64,000 bases of DNA from Candidatus Liberibacter europaeus (lineage in GTDB: Bacteria; Pseudomonadota; Alphaproteobacteria; Rhizobiales; Rhizobiaceae), in the NCBI GenBank assembly GCA_003045065.1, contig PSQJ01000001.1, forward strand, positions 62,001 through 126,000, read 5' to 3'. Every line of letters starts with the position of its first letter. The first letter of the stretch is position 1. Of the stretch, positions 19,601-28,850 are shown in pieces. A program made the translations under genes and the position numbers. The notes below the pieces were generated by a model. The model saw nothing but the letters and a program-made list of their open reading frames with translations, was not told the DNA's origin and searched no databases.

Positions 19601-21363
19601 TCATCTGCCAACATCTTAATCTCAAACGTATCTTCGCTAATAACCGTAAATCCCAAGTTTTCAAGAAGTGGAACACGTTTCGATAAAGAAAAATGCTCAT
19701 TTGCATGAAAAATCTTGATTTGAATACTTCCATCTTCCTTACTAGCAAAATCCACGCATAGCTTCTCTTTGCCTTCAGCGCAATTTATAACATAGTGCAA
19801 ATCCTCAACCGCCTTCTCCGGAGAAAACAAGTCTTGAAAGATCTGGGGAAATACAAAATTTGGTACTTTATCTCCTGCTAATTTGCGAAATTTCTCTTCC
19901 CAACGAGCGACTATAGAACGCACTCCATCTTCAAGAGATGATTGGTGTGGACGTGGAGTTTTACCACATGATCGACCTATAACAAAATGAATCCTCACCA
20001 ATCCTTCTTCAAGAAAACTAGAATAAAAAGCTGATACATGTCCCTCATAAACTTCGGATAAATAATTTCCAATCTTTTCACGAATAGAAGAATCAAAATC
20101 TTCACGTGGTATATATACAAGCAAGGAAACAAACCTATTAAACCGATCAATTCGCGGAAGAACTCGGATACGAGGCCTATCTAAAATATCAATAATTTGC
20201 TCACAAAAAGAAGCCAAAAGCATTGGATCTATTTGGAAAAGCTCATCTCTAGGATAAAATTCCAACGTATTCTGCAACATTCTACTGGAATGACTATTCG
20301 AATCAAACTTAAGGAAATTCTGAACCTTAACAATTTTTTCACGCAACAAAGGAATTTTAGAAGCACTTTGTGAATATGATAAATACGTAAACAATCCAAC
20401 AACACGCAATTCACCAATTATATTGCCATTTTCATCAAAACATTTAATGCCTATGTAGTCCATGTATGCTCGACGATAAACGACTGACATAACATTAGAT
20501 TTAGTAACAATCAAAAAATCTGGACATTCTAAAAAATCACAAACTTCTGGCGTGACAAGCGCTGTTTCCTTATCAAACCTCAAAACCAAAACATCAGATC
20601 TTCTCAAAACACCCAATCCCGGAGAGTCCCCATGTTCTAATTTTAAACTTTTTTTATCCCTTACGATAGAATAATAACGTACTCCAAAAATCTTGAAATT
20701 ATCTTCTTTTAACCACTTAAGAAAGTTCAACGCCTCAATCATAGCGCTGTTATTTTTATTACTAATATTAATCAATTGAGAAAAAGAGGATTGCACTTTA
20801 TCAAGCGAAGATATCATAGCTTGTGAATCTTGCGAAACTAACTTAAGCTGACCAATCACAAAGACCAATCCCTTTTTAAGGTCTTCAGCTTCCATTTGAG
20901 AGATTTTTGAAACATGAATCTGTATTATACTAATCTGTCGTTGCGAAATATCAGATTTTTCATGATAATATAACCGCAAATCGCAATCTTTTTCTTCCAC
21001 AAATACCGGATGAATGGCCATTACCATGTTTTTACGGCTTGTAACTATTTCCGCGACAATAGATTGATATATGAAAGGAATATTATCCATAATGACGGTG
21101 ATAATAGTAACAGGCATGCCACCAGGATTAACCCCCTCTATATCCCTAATATCTATATGCTCACTAGAACGATCCCAAGCCAAAAAAACATCTTTTGAGG
21201 CAACAGAAACTAGAGCTAACATTAAGGGAGTATACTTCTCAAGATCATCAAGACTTGCCCGTCCAAACAACGCAGAGGCACTTATAGCCGGAAGACCCAA
21301 AATATCTACCTCAGAATTGATCTTATCAATGATTTTTTTTCGTATTAAATCTCTAGAAATCAC
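16615..21363 (-). CDS. gdh: NAD-specific glutamate dehydrogenase, large (180 kDa) type
   Basis: At 1582 residues this belongs to the large NAD-dependent GDH class (Streptomyces/Caulobacter type), oxidising glutamate to 2-oxoglutarate and ammonia. An extended N-terminal regulatory half precedes the catalytic core, where RWSDRAEDYRTEVLGL leads to the substrate motif VPVGAKGGFYPR near 821. A nucleotide-binding GVGDMSGDVFGNGM follows near 961 and GEGANLGVTQSARI near 1114. The start is GTG after GGGGATAATAGCG. It is the longest gene in the window and appears intact. It probably feeds host-derived glutamate into the TCA cycle. Confidence 0.95.
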   Translation of the reverse strand: MISRDLIRKKIIDKINSEVDILGLPAISASALFGRASLDDLEKYTPLMLALVSVASKDVFLAWDRSSEHIDIRDIEGVNPGGMPVTIITVIMDNIPFIYQSIVAEIVTSRKNMVMAIHPVFVEEKDCDLRLYYHEKSDISQRQISIIQIHVSKISQMEAEDLKKGLVFVIGQLKLVSQDSQAMISSLDKVQSSFSQLINISNKNNSAMIEALNFLKWLKEDNFKIFGVRYYSIVRDKKSLKLEHGDSPGLGVLRRSDVLVLRFDKETALVTPEVCDFLECPDFLIVTKSNVMSVVYRRAYMDYIGIKCFDENGNIIGELRVVGLFTYLSYSQSASKIPLLREKIVKVQNFLKFDSNSHSSRMLQNTLEFYPRDELFQIDPMLLASFCEQIIDILDRPRIRVLPRIDRFNRFVSLLVYIPREDFDSSIREKIGNYLSEVYEGHVSAFYSSFLEEGLVRIHFVIGRSCGKTPRPHQSSLEDGVRSIVARWEEKFRKLAGDKVPNFVFPQIFQDLFSPEKAVEDLHYVINCAEGKEKLCVDFASKEDGSIQIKIFHANEHFSLSKRVPLLENLGFTVISEDTFEIKMLADDGEHLVVLYQMELKPANAVQFDLVNRRDSLIEAFKYIFQVRVDNDSFNNLIMLTDLRVYEISVLRSYARYLRQNALTWSQDFIAQILSKNSSISSLLFDLFKNRFDPNLSDKVRAKRVENNLQKIEESLLNVLSLDDDTVLRCYVNLIMATVRTNYFQKYKDMALAFKFDSCKINGQETTKLHREVFVYGVEVEGVHLRFGKIARGGLRWSDRAEDYRTEVLGLVRAQKVKNSVIVPVGAKGGFYPRTLPSESSNRDDIIRIGINAYKIYVRALLSITDNFDGNEIVHPVNTVCLDGDDPYFVVAADKGTATFSDTANYLAQESKFWLDDAFASGGSTGYDHKKMAITARGAWEAVKRHFREMNVDIQTIPFTVAGVGDMSGDVFGNGMLLSKKISLKAAFDHRDIFIDPNPDLEATFSERKRLFDSPSLSWQDFNRKVLSKGGMIISRKVKSVQLTPEAANTINLSKQAVTPSEIISAILMAPVDLLWLGGIGTYISAPKESDMDIGDRANNLVRVTADKVRAKVIGEGANLGVTQSARIVYDLNGGRINSDAIDNSGGVNCSDLEVNIKIALASAMRSGSITLENRNKLLSSMTVEVIDLVLRNNYLQSLAISLEHRKGMTMMWNYSQLMRNLEKEGSLNREVEHLPDIASFEERVRAEIPLTRPEICVLLSYAKLKLSEQLLDSTIIDDPWFYKLLLNYFPQKLSKLCPEEIMNHQLRREIIATVLANKIINHGGSCFVVSLAKETGCSIENVVRSAVIAYDGYELESLWKEVDILDNKIDGELQNKIYEEIRLVLINITRLLIKNGTFFGDIGNSTNRLKIAFHKLNDLLRKKIPAEWLDRFNNQVMNLTKIGFPQDIANKIVRVQFLMVVPDLIDISDTCDTSLLVVLDMWSAISEGLGVDRLLSVANNIVVEDHYENLALSAGLDWMYSARREMIAKAITMGNSVDDIMQNEKLQGVKNQVFDILSVEEVTVAHITVATHLLSGFLLNI

Positions 21364-21632
21364 CGCTATTATCCCCTAAAAATTATATTTATATCATATC
21401 CAGATAAAAAAATACTATAACAGGTTTTTAACACCTTATTTGCTAATAATATCTCAATAATCAATAATTTCTTACTATATAAATATAAGTTGATTTATAT
21501 AACTTTATAAACATAAAATCCATAATGATAACAGACAATTTTTGTGTGTTATGCTTGTCGAAACATTGAAAAAATAATTAATTTCAAGTATATTCCATCT
21601 TTATTGACCTTTATTATAAAAACAAAAACAAT

Positions 21633-22262
21633 ATGACCATGATAGATTTTCCGAAAACATTACTTAAGCGTCATAGCGACTTCATTAGGAATTTTTATGA
21701 CAAGGAGTTTTTTCAAGAGCTCGCAAGTCAACAACAGCCTAAAATAATGATTATCTCATGCTGTGATTCGCGTGTTGCTCCTGAAACAATCTTTAATGCA
21801 AAACTAGGAGAGCTATTCGTGGTACGCAATGTTGCAAATATTGTTCCACCTTATGAGCCTGATGGCAAACACCATGCAACATCTGCTGCAATTGAATTTG
21901 CAGTTAAAGGTCTCAATATAAAACACATAGTGGTAATGGGACATGGTCGTTGTGGAGGAATACAATCTGTTTTAGATCCAATAAAGGAACCACTTTCTCC
22001 CGGAGATTTCATTGGCAAATGGATGGATGCTATACGCCCTATTGCGCAAGGAATAAAAGCAAATAGTACTTTTGAGAGGCAAACTATTTTAGAACAGCTT
22101 TCAATTAGAAATTCCATAAATAATCTACGAAAATTTCCTTTCGTTAAAACCTTAGAAAAACAAAAGGTTTTACATGTACACGGCGCTTGGTTTGATATTT
22201 GTTCTGGAGAATTATGGATCTTGGATCATACAAGGGATGAATTTATTTGCAATAAAACCTAA
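21633..22262 (+). CDS. can: beta-class carbonic anhydrase
   Basis: Interconverts CO2 and bicarbonate. The 209 residues hold the zinc ligands in CCDSR (Cys43, Asp45) and GHGRCGG (His104, Cys107), and the RNVAN segment in between. Bicarbonate is needed by carbamoyl-phosphate synthase and carboxylases. The gene converges with purH, with only 26 bases between stops. Confidence 0.95.
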   Translation: MTMIDFPKTLLKRHSDFIRNFYDKEFFQELASQQQPKIMIISCCDSRVAPETIFNAKLGELFVVRNVANIVPPYEPDGKHHATSAAIEFAVKGLNIKHIVVMGHGRCGGIQSVLDPIKEPLSPGDFIGKWMDAIRPIAQGIKANSTFERQTILEQLSIRNSINNLRKFPFVKTLEKQKVLHVHGAWFDICSGELWILDHTRDEFICNKT

Positions 22263-22288
22263 TTATCCCATTATATGTCACAATGATA

Positions 22289-23899
22289 TCAATGCCGAAA
22301 GTGCCTTATTCCTGTAAAAACCATTGCAATATTATTCTTATCTGCCAATTCAATTATTTCAGAATCCCTAATAGAACCCCCAGGCTGAATGACGGCGGTT
22401 GCCCCAGCCTTGATCAATTCCAAAATACCATCAGGGAAAGGATAAAATGCCTCCGAAGCAACAACTGATTCAACTGTTGTGATAGACTTTCCCACTTGAA
22501 GAGAAATTTCTTCAGATTTTATTGCCGCAAAACGAGTAGAGTCCAACCTACTTGTTTGACCAGCTCCAATACCAACAGTACGGCCCTCTTTAGCATATAC
22601 CACAGCATTTGACTTGACATGTTTAACTACCTTGAAAGCAAATTTCATGTCATTAAGCTCCTGTGGAGTTGGGCACCTCTTGGTGACCACCTTTAATTCT
22701 TGATCATCTACAACACTGTTATCACGAGTTTGTACAAGCATGCCACCTAAAACTGTTTTAATAACCATTCCAGAAATACGCGGATCAGGCAATTCTGAAG
22801 TTTTTAAAAAACGCATATTCGGCTTCTGTGAAATAACTATTTCAGCCTCTTTAGAAATACTTGGAGCAATTACAGCCTCAGTAAAAACTTTTATTATTTC
22901 ACTGGCAACATCCTGATCCAATTCCCTATTAAATGCAATAATTCCACCAAATGCAGATACAGGATCACACTCTAATGCTCTAAGATACGCTTCAACAGAT
23001 GTATCCGCAATTGCAACGCCACATGGATTAGCGTGTTTTACAATAACGCAAGCAGCACTATCATCCGCATTAAATTCTGATACAAGTTCATAAGCAGCAT
23101 CAAGATCACTGATATTATTGTATGAGAGCTGCTTTCCTTGAAGCAAAGTCGCATTAACTATTCCTGATCTTTGTTCAATTTTAGAATAAAGTGCAGCCTT
23201 TTGATGAGGATTTTCACCATAACGCATCTCCTGTTTCTTAACTCCAGTGATATTCAAATATTTAGGAAATTCCTCATTGTCAGAATTAGCGAACCAATTA
23301 TAAATTGCTGTGTCATAAGCAGCAGTTCTGGAAAAAGCTTGCGAAGCCATTTTTGTTCGAAAAGCACGAAGTATCTTACCATTGTTTGAAGACATTTCAG
23401 CAAGACATAGCGGATAGTCCATCGGGTCAGTTAATACAGTTACATATTCATGATTTTTGGCAGCAGCCCTAATCATTGATGGACCACCGATATCAATGTT
23501 TTCCACTATTGTTCGGTAATCATCCTGATGACAAGATTTTTCAAATGGATACAAATTAACAACAACAAGATCAATCGATTTCAACCCATGCTCACGCATA
23601 GCAACAACATGATCTGGATTATCTCTAACATTCAAGATGCTACCGTATATCTTTGGATGTAAAGTCTTAACACGACCGTCCATCATTTCAGGAAATCCTG
23701 TCAATTCAGAAATATTTTTGACGGGTATATTTTCCTTTTCAAGTAATTTACAAGTTCCGCCAGTTGATATCAGATCAATATCCCATGAAAGCAATTTCCT
23801 AGCAAATTCAACAATTCCAGTTTTATTATGAACAGATATTAGGACGGTTTTTACTAATATTTCATCCTGACCATAATCCTTTTTACAAGACAAATCCAT
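22289..23899 (-). CDS. purH: bifunctional AICAR transformylase / IMP cyclohydrolase
   Basis: The last two steps of IMP synthesis. The 536-residue protein has an N-terminal MGS-like cyclohydrolase domain (SVHNKTG, STGGT, KTLHPKIYG) and a C-terminal transformylase with RYGENPHQKAA and the catalytic KHANPCGVA. AGAGG precedes the ATG. In rhizobia purH lies near rsmB; here glnA has come between them on the other strand. Confidence 0.97.
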   Translation of the reverse strand: MDLSCKKDYGQDEILVKTVLISVHNKTGIVEFARKLLSWDIDLISTGGTCKLLEKENIPVKNISELTGFPEMMDGRVKTLHPKIYGSILNVRDNPDHVVAMREHGLKSIDLVVVNLYPFEKSCHQDDYRTIVENIDIGGPSMIRAAAKNHEYVTVLTDPMDYPLCLAEMSSNNGKILRAFRTKMASQAFSRTAAYDTAIYNWFANSDNEEFPKYLNITGVKKQEMRYGENPHQKAALYSKIEQRSGIVNATLLQGKQLSYNNISDLDAAYELVSEFNADDSAACVIVKHANPCGVAIADTSVEAYLRALECDPVSAFGGIIAFNRELDQDVASEIIKVFTEAVIAPSISKEAEIVISQKPNMRFLKTSELPDPRISGMVIKTVLGGMLVQTRDNSVVDDQELKVVTKRCPTPQELNDMKFAFKVVKHVKSNAVVYAKEGRTVGIGAGQTSRLDSTRFAAIKSEEISLQVGKSITTVESVVASEAFYPFPDGILELIKAGATAVIQPGGSIRDSEIIELADKNNIAMVFTGIRHFRH

Positions 23900-24404
23900 G
23901 CAACCTCTCCACTCCTAGACGCTAATACAAAAAGGATAATCCTTATACCAATTATATTACAACAAAAAACGATAGCATTACTAAAATAACTATGTAGAAT
24001 CTACGAAATATTTGATTAAGTTTTAGTCTATATAACTTAAGGAATTTCCATCTAATAAATCAGCTAATTAGGTTTAATGTTATTTATGGGTATAAATTGC
24101 AATAATATCTAACCATGTATGGTGCAAAAATAATACTAAGATATATCCCCAAATAAATGGAATGCACACGTTGTTTTTTTTTATTAAATAACTGATAGTG
24201 GTTGAAATGTACTCTATTTCATGAAAACACTCTTCAATGGACGAATTATCCCAATCGTACAAGAGGTGTGATTGTAATACCTTGGATATGTTGTTGTAAG
24301 ATTTTAAATGAAATCAAAGAGCCTGCATTATAGACCTTGATCAAAGGTAACATGATCTATAAAAATTCGTTTCTTTTTGCTTAATGATTGGGAGGAACAT
24401 TAAA
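23900..24404. other. Divergent region between purH and glnA
   Basis: 505 bases. A 60-codon minus-strand frame at 24080-24262 has no ribosome site or recognisable motif. In rhizobia glnB precedes glnA; I find no PII sequence or remnant here. The glnA ribosome site GGGAGGA is at 24389-24395. Confidence 0.45.
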
Positions 24405-25802
24405 ATGATTAGCGACTTTATTCAACGGATAGAAAAAGAAGATATAAAATTTGTGGATTTTCGATTTACTGACCCTAAAGGAAAGTTTCATCATATATCC
24501 ATAGATGGATCTTTTATTGATGAAGATCTCCTGCGTGATGGCATTGTATTTGACGGTTCTTCTATCACTGGCTGGAAGTCAATTAATCAATCTGATATGT
24601 TGCTAATACCTGATATGAGCTCACTACACCAAGATCCGTTTTATAATCAATCAACAATGGCTGTGATTTGCGATGTATATAATCCTATCTCCCTTGAGCC
24701 ATATAATCGTGATCCGCGATATATTGCAAAAAAATCATTAGAATATCTTAAAAAAACAGGTATAGGGGATACATTATTCCTTGGACCAGAAATTGAATTC
24801 TTTATATTTGATAGTGCTAGCTATAAATCATTACCAACTGAAGCTGGTTTCATACTAGAGTCTTCTGAATTGCCACAAAATGAAAAAAATAGTGGCAGAA
24901 GTACAGGACATCGTCCAGAAATCAAGGGCGGTTATGTACCTCTGCCTCCACAAGATAGTCTGCATGACATGCGTTCTGAAATGCTGACATCTCTTAAAAA
25001 AATGGGCATGCGTGTAGAAAAACATCACCATGAAGTCGGAGCCGCACAACATGAATTAGGGTTACAGTTTGATACTCTATTACGATCATCCGATAATTTT
25101 CAAAAATATAAGTATGCAGTACATCAGGTAGCAAATTCCTATTGCAAAACAGCAACTTTCATGCCGAAACCTATAGGATCTACCAATGGATCAGGAATGC
25201 ATCTTAATATGTCTATATGGAAAGACAAAACTCCAATTTTTGTAGGAAATGAATACTGTGGTCTTTCTCAAAATTGCCTCTATTTCATAGGGGGAATTCT
25301 TAAACATGCAAAGGCTTTAAATGCTTTTACAAATGCTTCAACTAATTCTTATAAACGATTAGTTCCTGGCTTTGAAGCTCCAATACAACTGGTGTATTCA
25401 TCTCATAATCGTTCCGCAGCTTGTCGTATCCCATTTGGGAAAAAACCAGCTAGCAAACGAATTGAGCTTAGATTCGCTGATCCAACCGCTAATATGTATT
25501 TAGCTTCCGCAGCAATCCTTATGGCAGGACTAGATGGTATTGAAAATAAAATTCATCCTGGTGAACCTATAGACAAAAATCTTTATGATCTTTCGACAGA
25601 AGAAGGAAAGGCAATCCCAAAAATTTGCTGTTCATTACGTGAAGCGTTAGAAAATCTCAATGATGACAGAGAATTCTTAAAAGTGAATAACGTTTTTGAT
25701 GATGATCAGATTGATGCATTTATCAAAATAAAAATGGACGAAGTTACTAATTTAGAAAGAGCTCCTCACCCTATTGAATTTGAAATGTATTATTCAACAT
25801 AA
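24405..25802 (+). CDS. glnA: glutamine synthetase type I
   Basis: ATP-dependent synthesis of glutamine from glutamate and ammonia; a dodecamer in the cytosol. From the start at 24405, chosen because GGGAGGA lies nine bases upstream and MISDF matches relatives (a longer frame begins at 24384), the protein has 465 residues. Motifs: VFDGSSITGW, GPEIEFFIFD, the ATP segment NGSGMHLNMS, NSYKRLVPG and the adenylylation loop KNLYDLS. The adenylylation loop implies GlnE control, but the usual partner glnB is absent from the neighbourhood. Confidence 0.96.
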   Translation: MISDFIQRIEKEDIKFVDFRFTDPKGKFHHISIDGSFIDEDLLRDGIVFDGSSITGWKSINQSDMLLIPDMSSLHQDPFYNQSTMAVICDVYNPISLEPYNRDPRYIAKKSLEYLKKTGIGDTLFLGPEIEFFIFDSASYKSLPTEAGFILESSELPQNEKNSGRSTGHRPEIKGGYVPLPPQDSLHDMRSEMLTSLKKMGMRVEKHHHEVGAAQHELGLQFDTLLRSSDNFQKYKYAVHQVANSYCKTATFMPKPIGSTNGSGMHLNMSIWKDKTPIFVGNEYCGLSQNCLYFIGGILKHAKALNAFTNASTNSYKRLVPGFEAPIQLVYSSHNRSAACRIPFGKKPASKRIELRFADPTANMYLASAAILMAGLDGIENKIHPGEPIDKNLYDLSTEEGKAIPKICCSLREALENLNDDREFLKVNNVFDDDQIDAFIKIKMDEVTNLERAPHPIEFEMYYST

Positions 25803-25830
25803 AACAATGTTGTTGTTTAAAAACATTGTT
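25803..25830. terminator. Hairpin between convergent glnA and rsmB
   Basis: A perfect 9-bp inverted repeat (AACAATGTT at 25803-25811, AACATTGTT at 25822-25830) with a 10-base loop starts one base after the glnA TAA. The T-run is poor on both strands, so it may be a shared transcription stop or an mRNA-end stabiliser. Confidence 0.4.
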
Positions 25831-25831
25831 A

Positions 25832-27160
25832 TTACATAATACGGCGCAATACAGCCGCAAAAAATCCATCAATTCCCGGAGATGCCCCTTCTATTTCTCT
25901 GAACATATCTGGAGTAATACGTATCCATCCTTCATTAGTGATAGCCATGGCAATATTTTTCCAATTATCAACTGTTAAAGGAACAAGTTCAACTGAGCCT
26001 AAGGAATTCTTCAGAACCCTCATAACAACTTCTTCACTATCTTGTTTATCTAAAGAACAATTAGAAAAAACAATTAGCCCTCCGGGCTTTATAAGATTCA
26101 ATCCATGTAAAAGCAAACTTTCCTGAAAGTTTGCTGATTTCACTATGTCATCCATATTACGAGTCCATAATACATCAGGATGACGTCTCACTGTTCCTGT
26201 AGAAGAACAAGGAGAATCCACCAATACCGCATCAAATAATGTTTCAGGGCAATAATCAAAGGCATTAGATTCAATCACATCAGCAGACAAATCTAATCTT
26301 CTAAGATTATCTTTAAGTTTTCTCAACCGTCTTTGCGAAATATCAAGAGCTGTTACCTTAGCTCCAGCCATAATGAGTTGAGCCGTTTTTCCTCCTGGAG
26401 CAGCACATAAATCCAAAACAGAAACATTCTCTAATTCCCCAAACAATTGAACAGGAATCGAAGCTGCAGCATCTTGTACCCACCAATCTCCATCATCAAA
26501 TCCTGGAATAGAAGAAATATTACCTTTAAATTCCTTAAGACGTATCCCGCCAGTAGGCAAAACAACAGCGTTTAATTTGTTCGCCCACATTGTAACATCA
26601 GACTTTACTGTTAGATCAATATAACTAGATGCAAGCAAGGATTCAGATATAGCATACCTAACTTCCTTACCATAGAAACTATCTAAACGAGTAGAAAACC
26701 ATTCAGGAATTACCGATATTTCTGAAAAACGATTTAATAATTCTGTTTTTTCTTGCGAAGTTCTACGCAAAATATAATTAACAAGTTTAGAAAAATATCG
26801 ATTTTTTTTATCGTATTTAACTTGCTCTACTGATAAGTCTACCACTGCATAATCTGCAACATCCAAATACAAAATCTGAGCAATGGAGACACGCAATAAT
26901 TGTTTCAAGGAATGGTTTTTTTTGGGCAGAGGGAAAACAAGTAAAAAATCAAGAACAGCGTCAATGCGAGGGAGAAAACGCAACGTTGTGTTTAAAATAG
27001 CTCGAACTAGTGCCTGATCTATATTTGATAGTCGGAGAAACGCAGGATCACCATGTTCAGTATCCAGTAAACTACTTAAAGAAATATGTTTCTTCATCAC
27101 AAGAGACAATAAATTAGAAGAAACAACACGTACATTCATACCGGGTTTCAATAAAACCAC
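25832..27160 (-). CDS. rsmB: 16S rRNA (cytosine-5) methyltransferase, RsmB/Fmu type
   Basis: Methylates C967 of 16S rRNA with SAM. The 442 residues combine an N-terminal NusB-like RNA-binding region (ALVRAILNTTLR, YAVVDLSVEQVK) with a C-terminal NOL1/NOP2/Sun domain. There LCAAPGGKT near 253 binds SAM, DSPCSSTGTVRRHPD near 316 carries one conserved Cys, and SNCSLDKQDSEEVV near 367 carries the other. Starts with GTG; no strong ribosome site, and an ATG seven codons in is an alternative. Confidence 0.92.
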   Translation of the reverse strand: MVLLKPGMNVRVVSSNLLSLVMKKHISLSSLLDTEHGDPAFLRLSNIDQALVRAILNTTLRFLPRIDAVLDFLLVFPLPKKNHSLKQLLRVSIAQILYLDVADYAVVDLSVEQVKYDKKNRYFSKLVNYILRRTSQEKTELLNRFSEISVIPEWFSTRLDSFYGKEVRYAISESLLASSYIDLTVKSDVTMWANKLNAVVLPTGGIRLKEFKGNISSIPGFDDGDWWVQDAAASIPVQLFGELENVSVLDLCAAPGGKTAQLIMAGAKVTALDISQRRLRKLKDNLRRLDLSADVIESNAFDYCPETLFDAVLVDSPCSSTGTVRRHPDVLWTRNMDDIVKSANFQESLLLHGLNLIKPGGLIVFSNCSLDKQDSEEVVMRVLKNSLGSVELVPLTVDNWKNIAMAITNEGWIRITPDMFREIEGASPGIDGFFAAVLRRIM

Positions 27161-27493
27161 CAGCGCAAAAACATCATACGACCATCCTTAATTTGCATGA
27201 ATTATTTGAGAATCAAAAGAAAAACTCAAAATGAAAAACACATTCAATAAAAAATCCACTGAATTATCCAATATCATATGTTAGTAAAATTCTACGTATA
27301 TTTTCAAAAATATATTAGGATAAACAACAAAAAAACTACCAATAGATTACTTAATATTCTCCAAAATCATTCTAGACCATATCAAAATATTTTGTTATCT
27401 GATTGCATATTGCCATATTATCAAAATATTATCAGGAATAATCAAAAAATTATATAGATGTATAACTAAATGGAAAACGGCAAAAGGTATATC
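27161..27493. other. Divergent spacer rsmB / SDHAF4-like gene
   Basis: 333 AT-rich bases. Promoters for both flanking genes are expected here, but no hexamer pair stands out. AAAAGG at 27482-27487 is the ribosome site of the small downstream gene. Confidence 0.4.
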
Positions 27494-27688
27494 ATGCATA
27501 ACTCGACAACAAAAGAATATAAAAAAAAACTTTCCCCTATCGCAAAACGTGCTTTAGACGAAGCTAAACATCGTAGATCTTCCAATAATAATGAAGCAAC
27601 AAATCCAAAAGAAATAGGTGGAAGAGATGGACCAGATCCAACTCGTTTTGGAGACTGGGAAAAGAATGGAATATCAATAGATTTTTAG
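27494..27688 (+). CDS. SDHAF4-like succinate dehydrogenase assembly factor (DUF1674)
   Basis: A 64-residue protein whose C-terminal half carries the DUF1674 signature EIGGRDGPDPTRFGDWEK and ends SIDF. In mitochondria and alphaproteobacteria this family binds flavinylated SdhA and helps succinate dehydrogenase assembly. The ATG at 27494 has AAGG seven bases upstream and is preferred to an upstream ATG at 27470. The pairing with divergent rsmB is conserved in rhizobia. Confidence 0.85.
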   Translation: MHNSTTKEYKKKLSPIAKRALDEAKHRRSSNNNEATNPKEIGGRDGPDPTRFGDWEKNGISIDF

Positions 27689-27830
27689 CAAATAATCATG
27701 GCGTATATAATAAATTATCTGGTTTAAGACATAATATATAATTTTTTACGGTAGATAAATAAAAAACAAACTGTAATAAATAATTTCTTTTTAATTACAT
27801 CAAAATAGTAAAAAATATTAGTCTATTAAA

Positions 27831-27850
27831 TAGCATAAAATCGAATGCTA
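27831..27850 (-). terminator. Possible hairpin terminator of prs
   Basis: On the minus strand TAGCAT, which includes the prs TAG stop, pairs with ATGCTA across an 8-base loop and is followed by TTTAAT. The stem is only 6 bp and the T-run is weak. Confidence 0.25.
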
Positions 27851-28780
27851 ATTAAACAAACTGGAAATAGATTTTTCTTGAAACGTTCTGCTAATAGCTT
27901 CGCCAAGCAAATTGGCGATAGTAATAACTCTTATTCTAGAAGAATACTTCACTAAATCTGTAGCTTGTATGGAATCAGTAATAACAAGTTCTTTTAATTT
28001 AGATGATTCTATACGTTCAACAGCCGGTCCTGATAAAACGCCATGAGTAATATAAGCTGTAACACTAGTAGCACCATGTTCATATAAAGCTTCAGCAGCG
28101 CCACAAAGAGTTCCCCCAGTATCAATAATATCATCAATAAGAATGCAATTCTTTCCCTTAACCTTACCTATGACATTCATCACTTCAACCTTTCCTGGAT
28201 GTTCACGCCTCTTATCAACAATTGCAAGCAAACAATCCAATCTTTTGGCAAGAGAACGGGCACGCACAACCCCACCAACATCCGGAGATACAACCATAAT
28301 TTCAGACATTTCATAAACACTTCTGATGTCACGTTCCAAAATAGGCAGAGCATATAAATTATCGGTTGGAATATCAAAAAAACCCTGAACCTGCCCTGCA
28401 TGTAAATCCAATGTAATAACACGATCTGCTCCAGCCTGAGTGAGCAAATTTGCAACAAGCTTTGCAGATATAGGTGTACGAGGACCAGGTTTACGATCTT
28501 GACGACAATATCCAAAATAAGGAATTACAGCTGTAATACGCCCTGCTGAAGAACGACTAGCTGCATCTATCATTATCAGCAATTCCATTAAATGATCATT
28601 GGCTGGGCAAGAAGTAGATTGAATAATGAAAACATCTTTCCCCCTTATATTTTCTTCAATTTCAACGAAAACCTCTCTATCAGAAAAATACCTAACTGAA
28701 GCTTTACCTAAAGATATTCCCAAATAATCACAAATCGCATCAGCAAGATGTATATTAGAATTTCCTGAAAAAATTTTCAT
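27848..28780 (-). CDS. prs: ribose-phosphate pyrophosphokinase (PRPP synthase)
   Basis: Makes PRPP from ribose-5-phosphate and ATP for purine, pyrimidine, NAD and His/Trp synthesis. The 310 residues show the class I pattern: [33 protein letters not shown] near 130, VDKRREHPG and the PRPP loop [12 protein letters not shown] near 215-226. GAGGG lies upstream of the ATG. Same strand as midA and lgt. Confidence 0.96.
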   Translation of the reverse strand: MKIFSGNSNIHLADAICDYLGISLGKASVRYFSDREVFVEIEENIRGKDVFIIQSTSCPANDHLMELLIMIDAASRSSAGRITAVIPYFGYCRQDRKPGPRTPISAKLVANLLTQAGADRVITLDLHAGQVQGFFDIPTDNLYALPILERDIRSVYEMSEIMVVSPDVGGVVRARSLAKRLDCLLAIVDKRREHPGKVEVMNVIGKVKGKNCILIDDIIDTGGTLCGAAEALYEHGATSVTAYITHGVLSGPAVERIESSKLKELVITDSIQATDLVKYSSRIRVITIANLLGEAISRTFQEKSISSLFN

Positions 28781-28850
28781 ATAGAAACATACCCTCTATT
28801 ACTCGTAAACACAAAACAAATCCAACCAATATTTTCATATACGACATACA

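Noticed and set aside
24080..24262. 60-codon minus-strand frame between purH and glnA
   Set aside because: No ribosome site, no recognisable motif, composition like the spacer around it; not listed as a gene.
28180..28515. 111-codon frame inside prs on the same strand in another frame
   Set aside because: Shadow of prs; the prs frame carries all family motifs and this one none.
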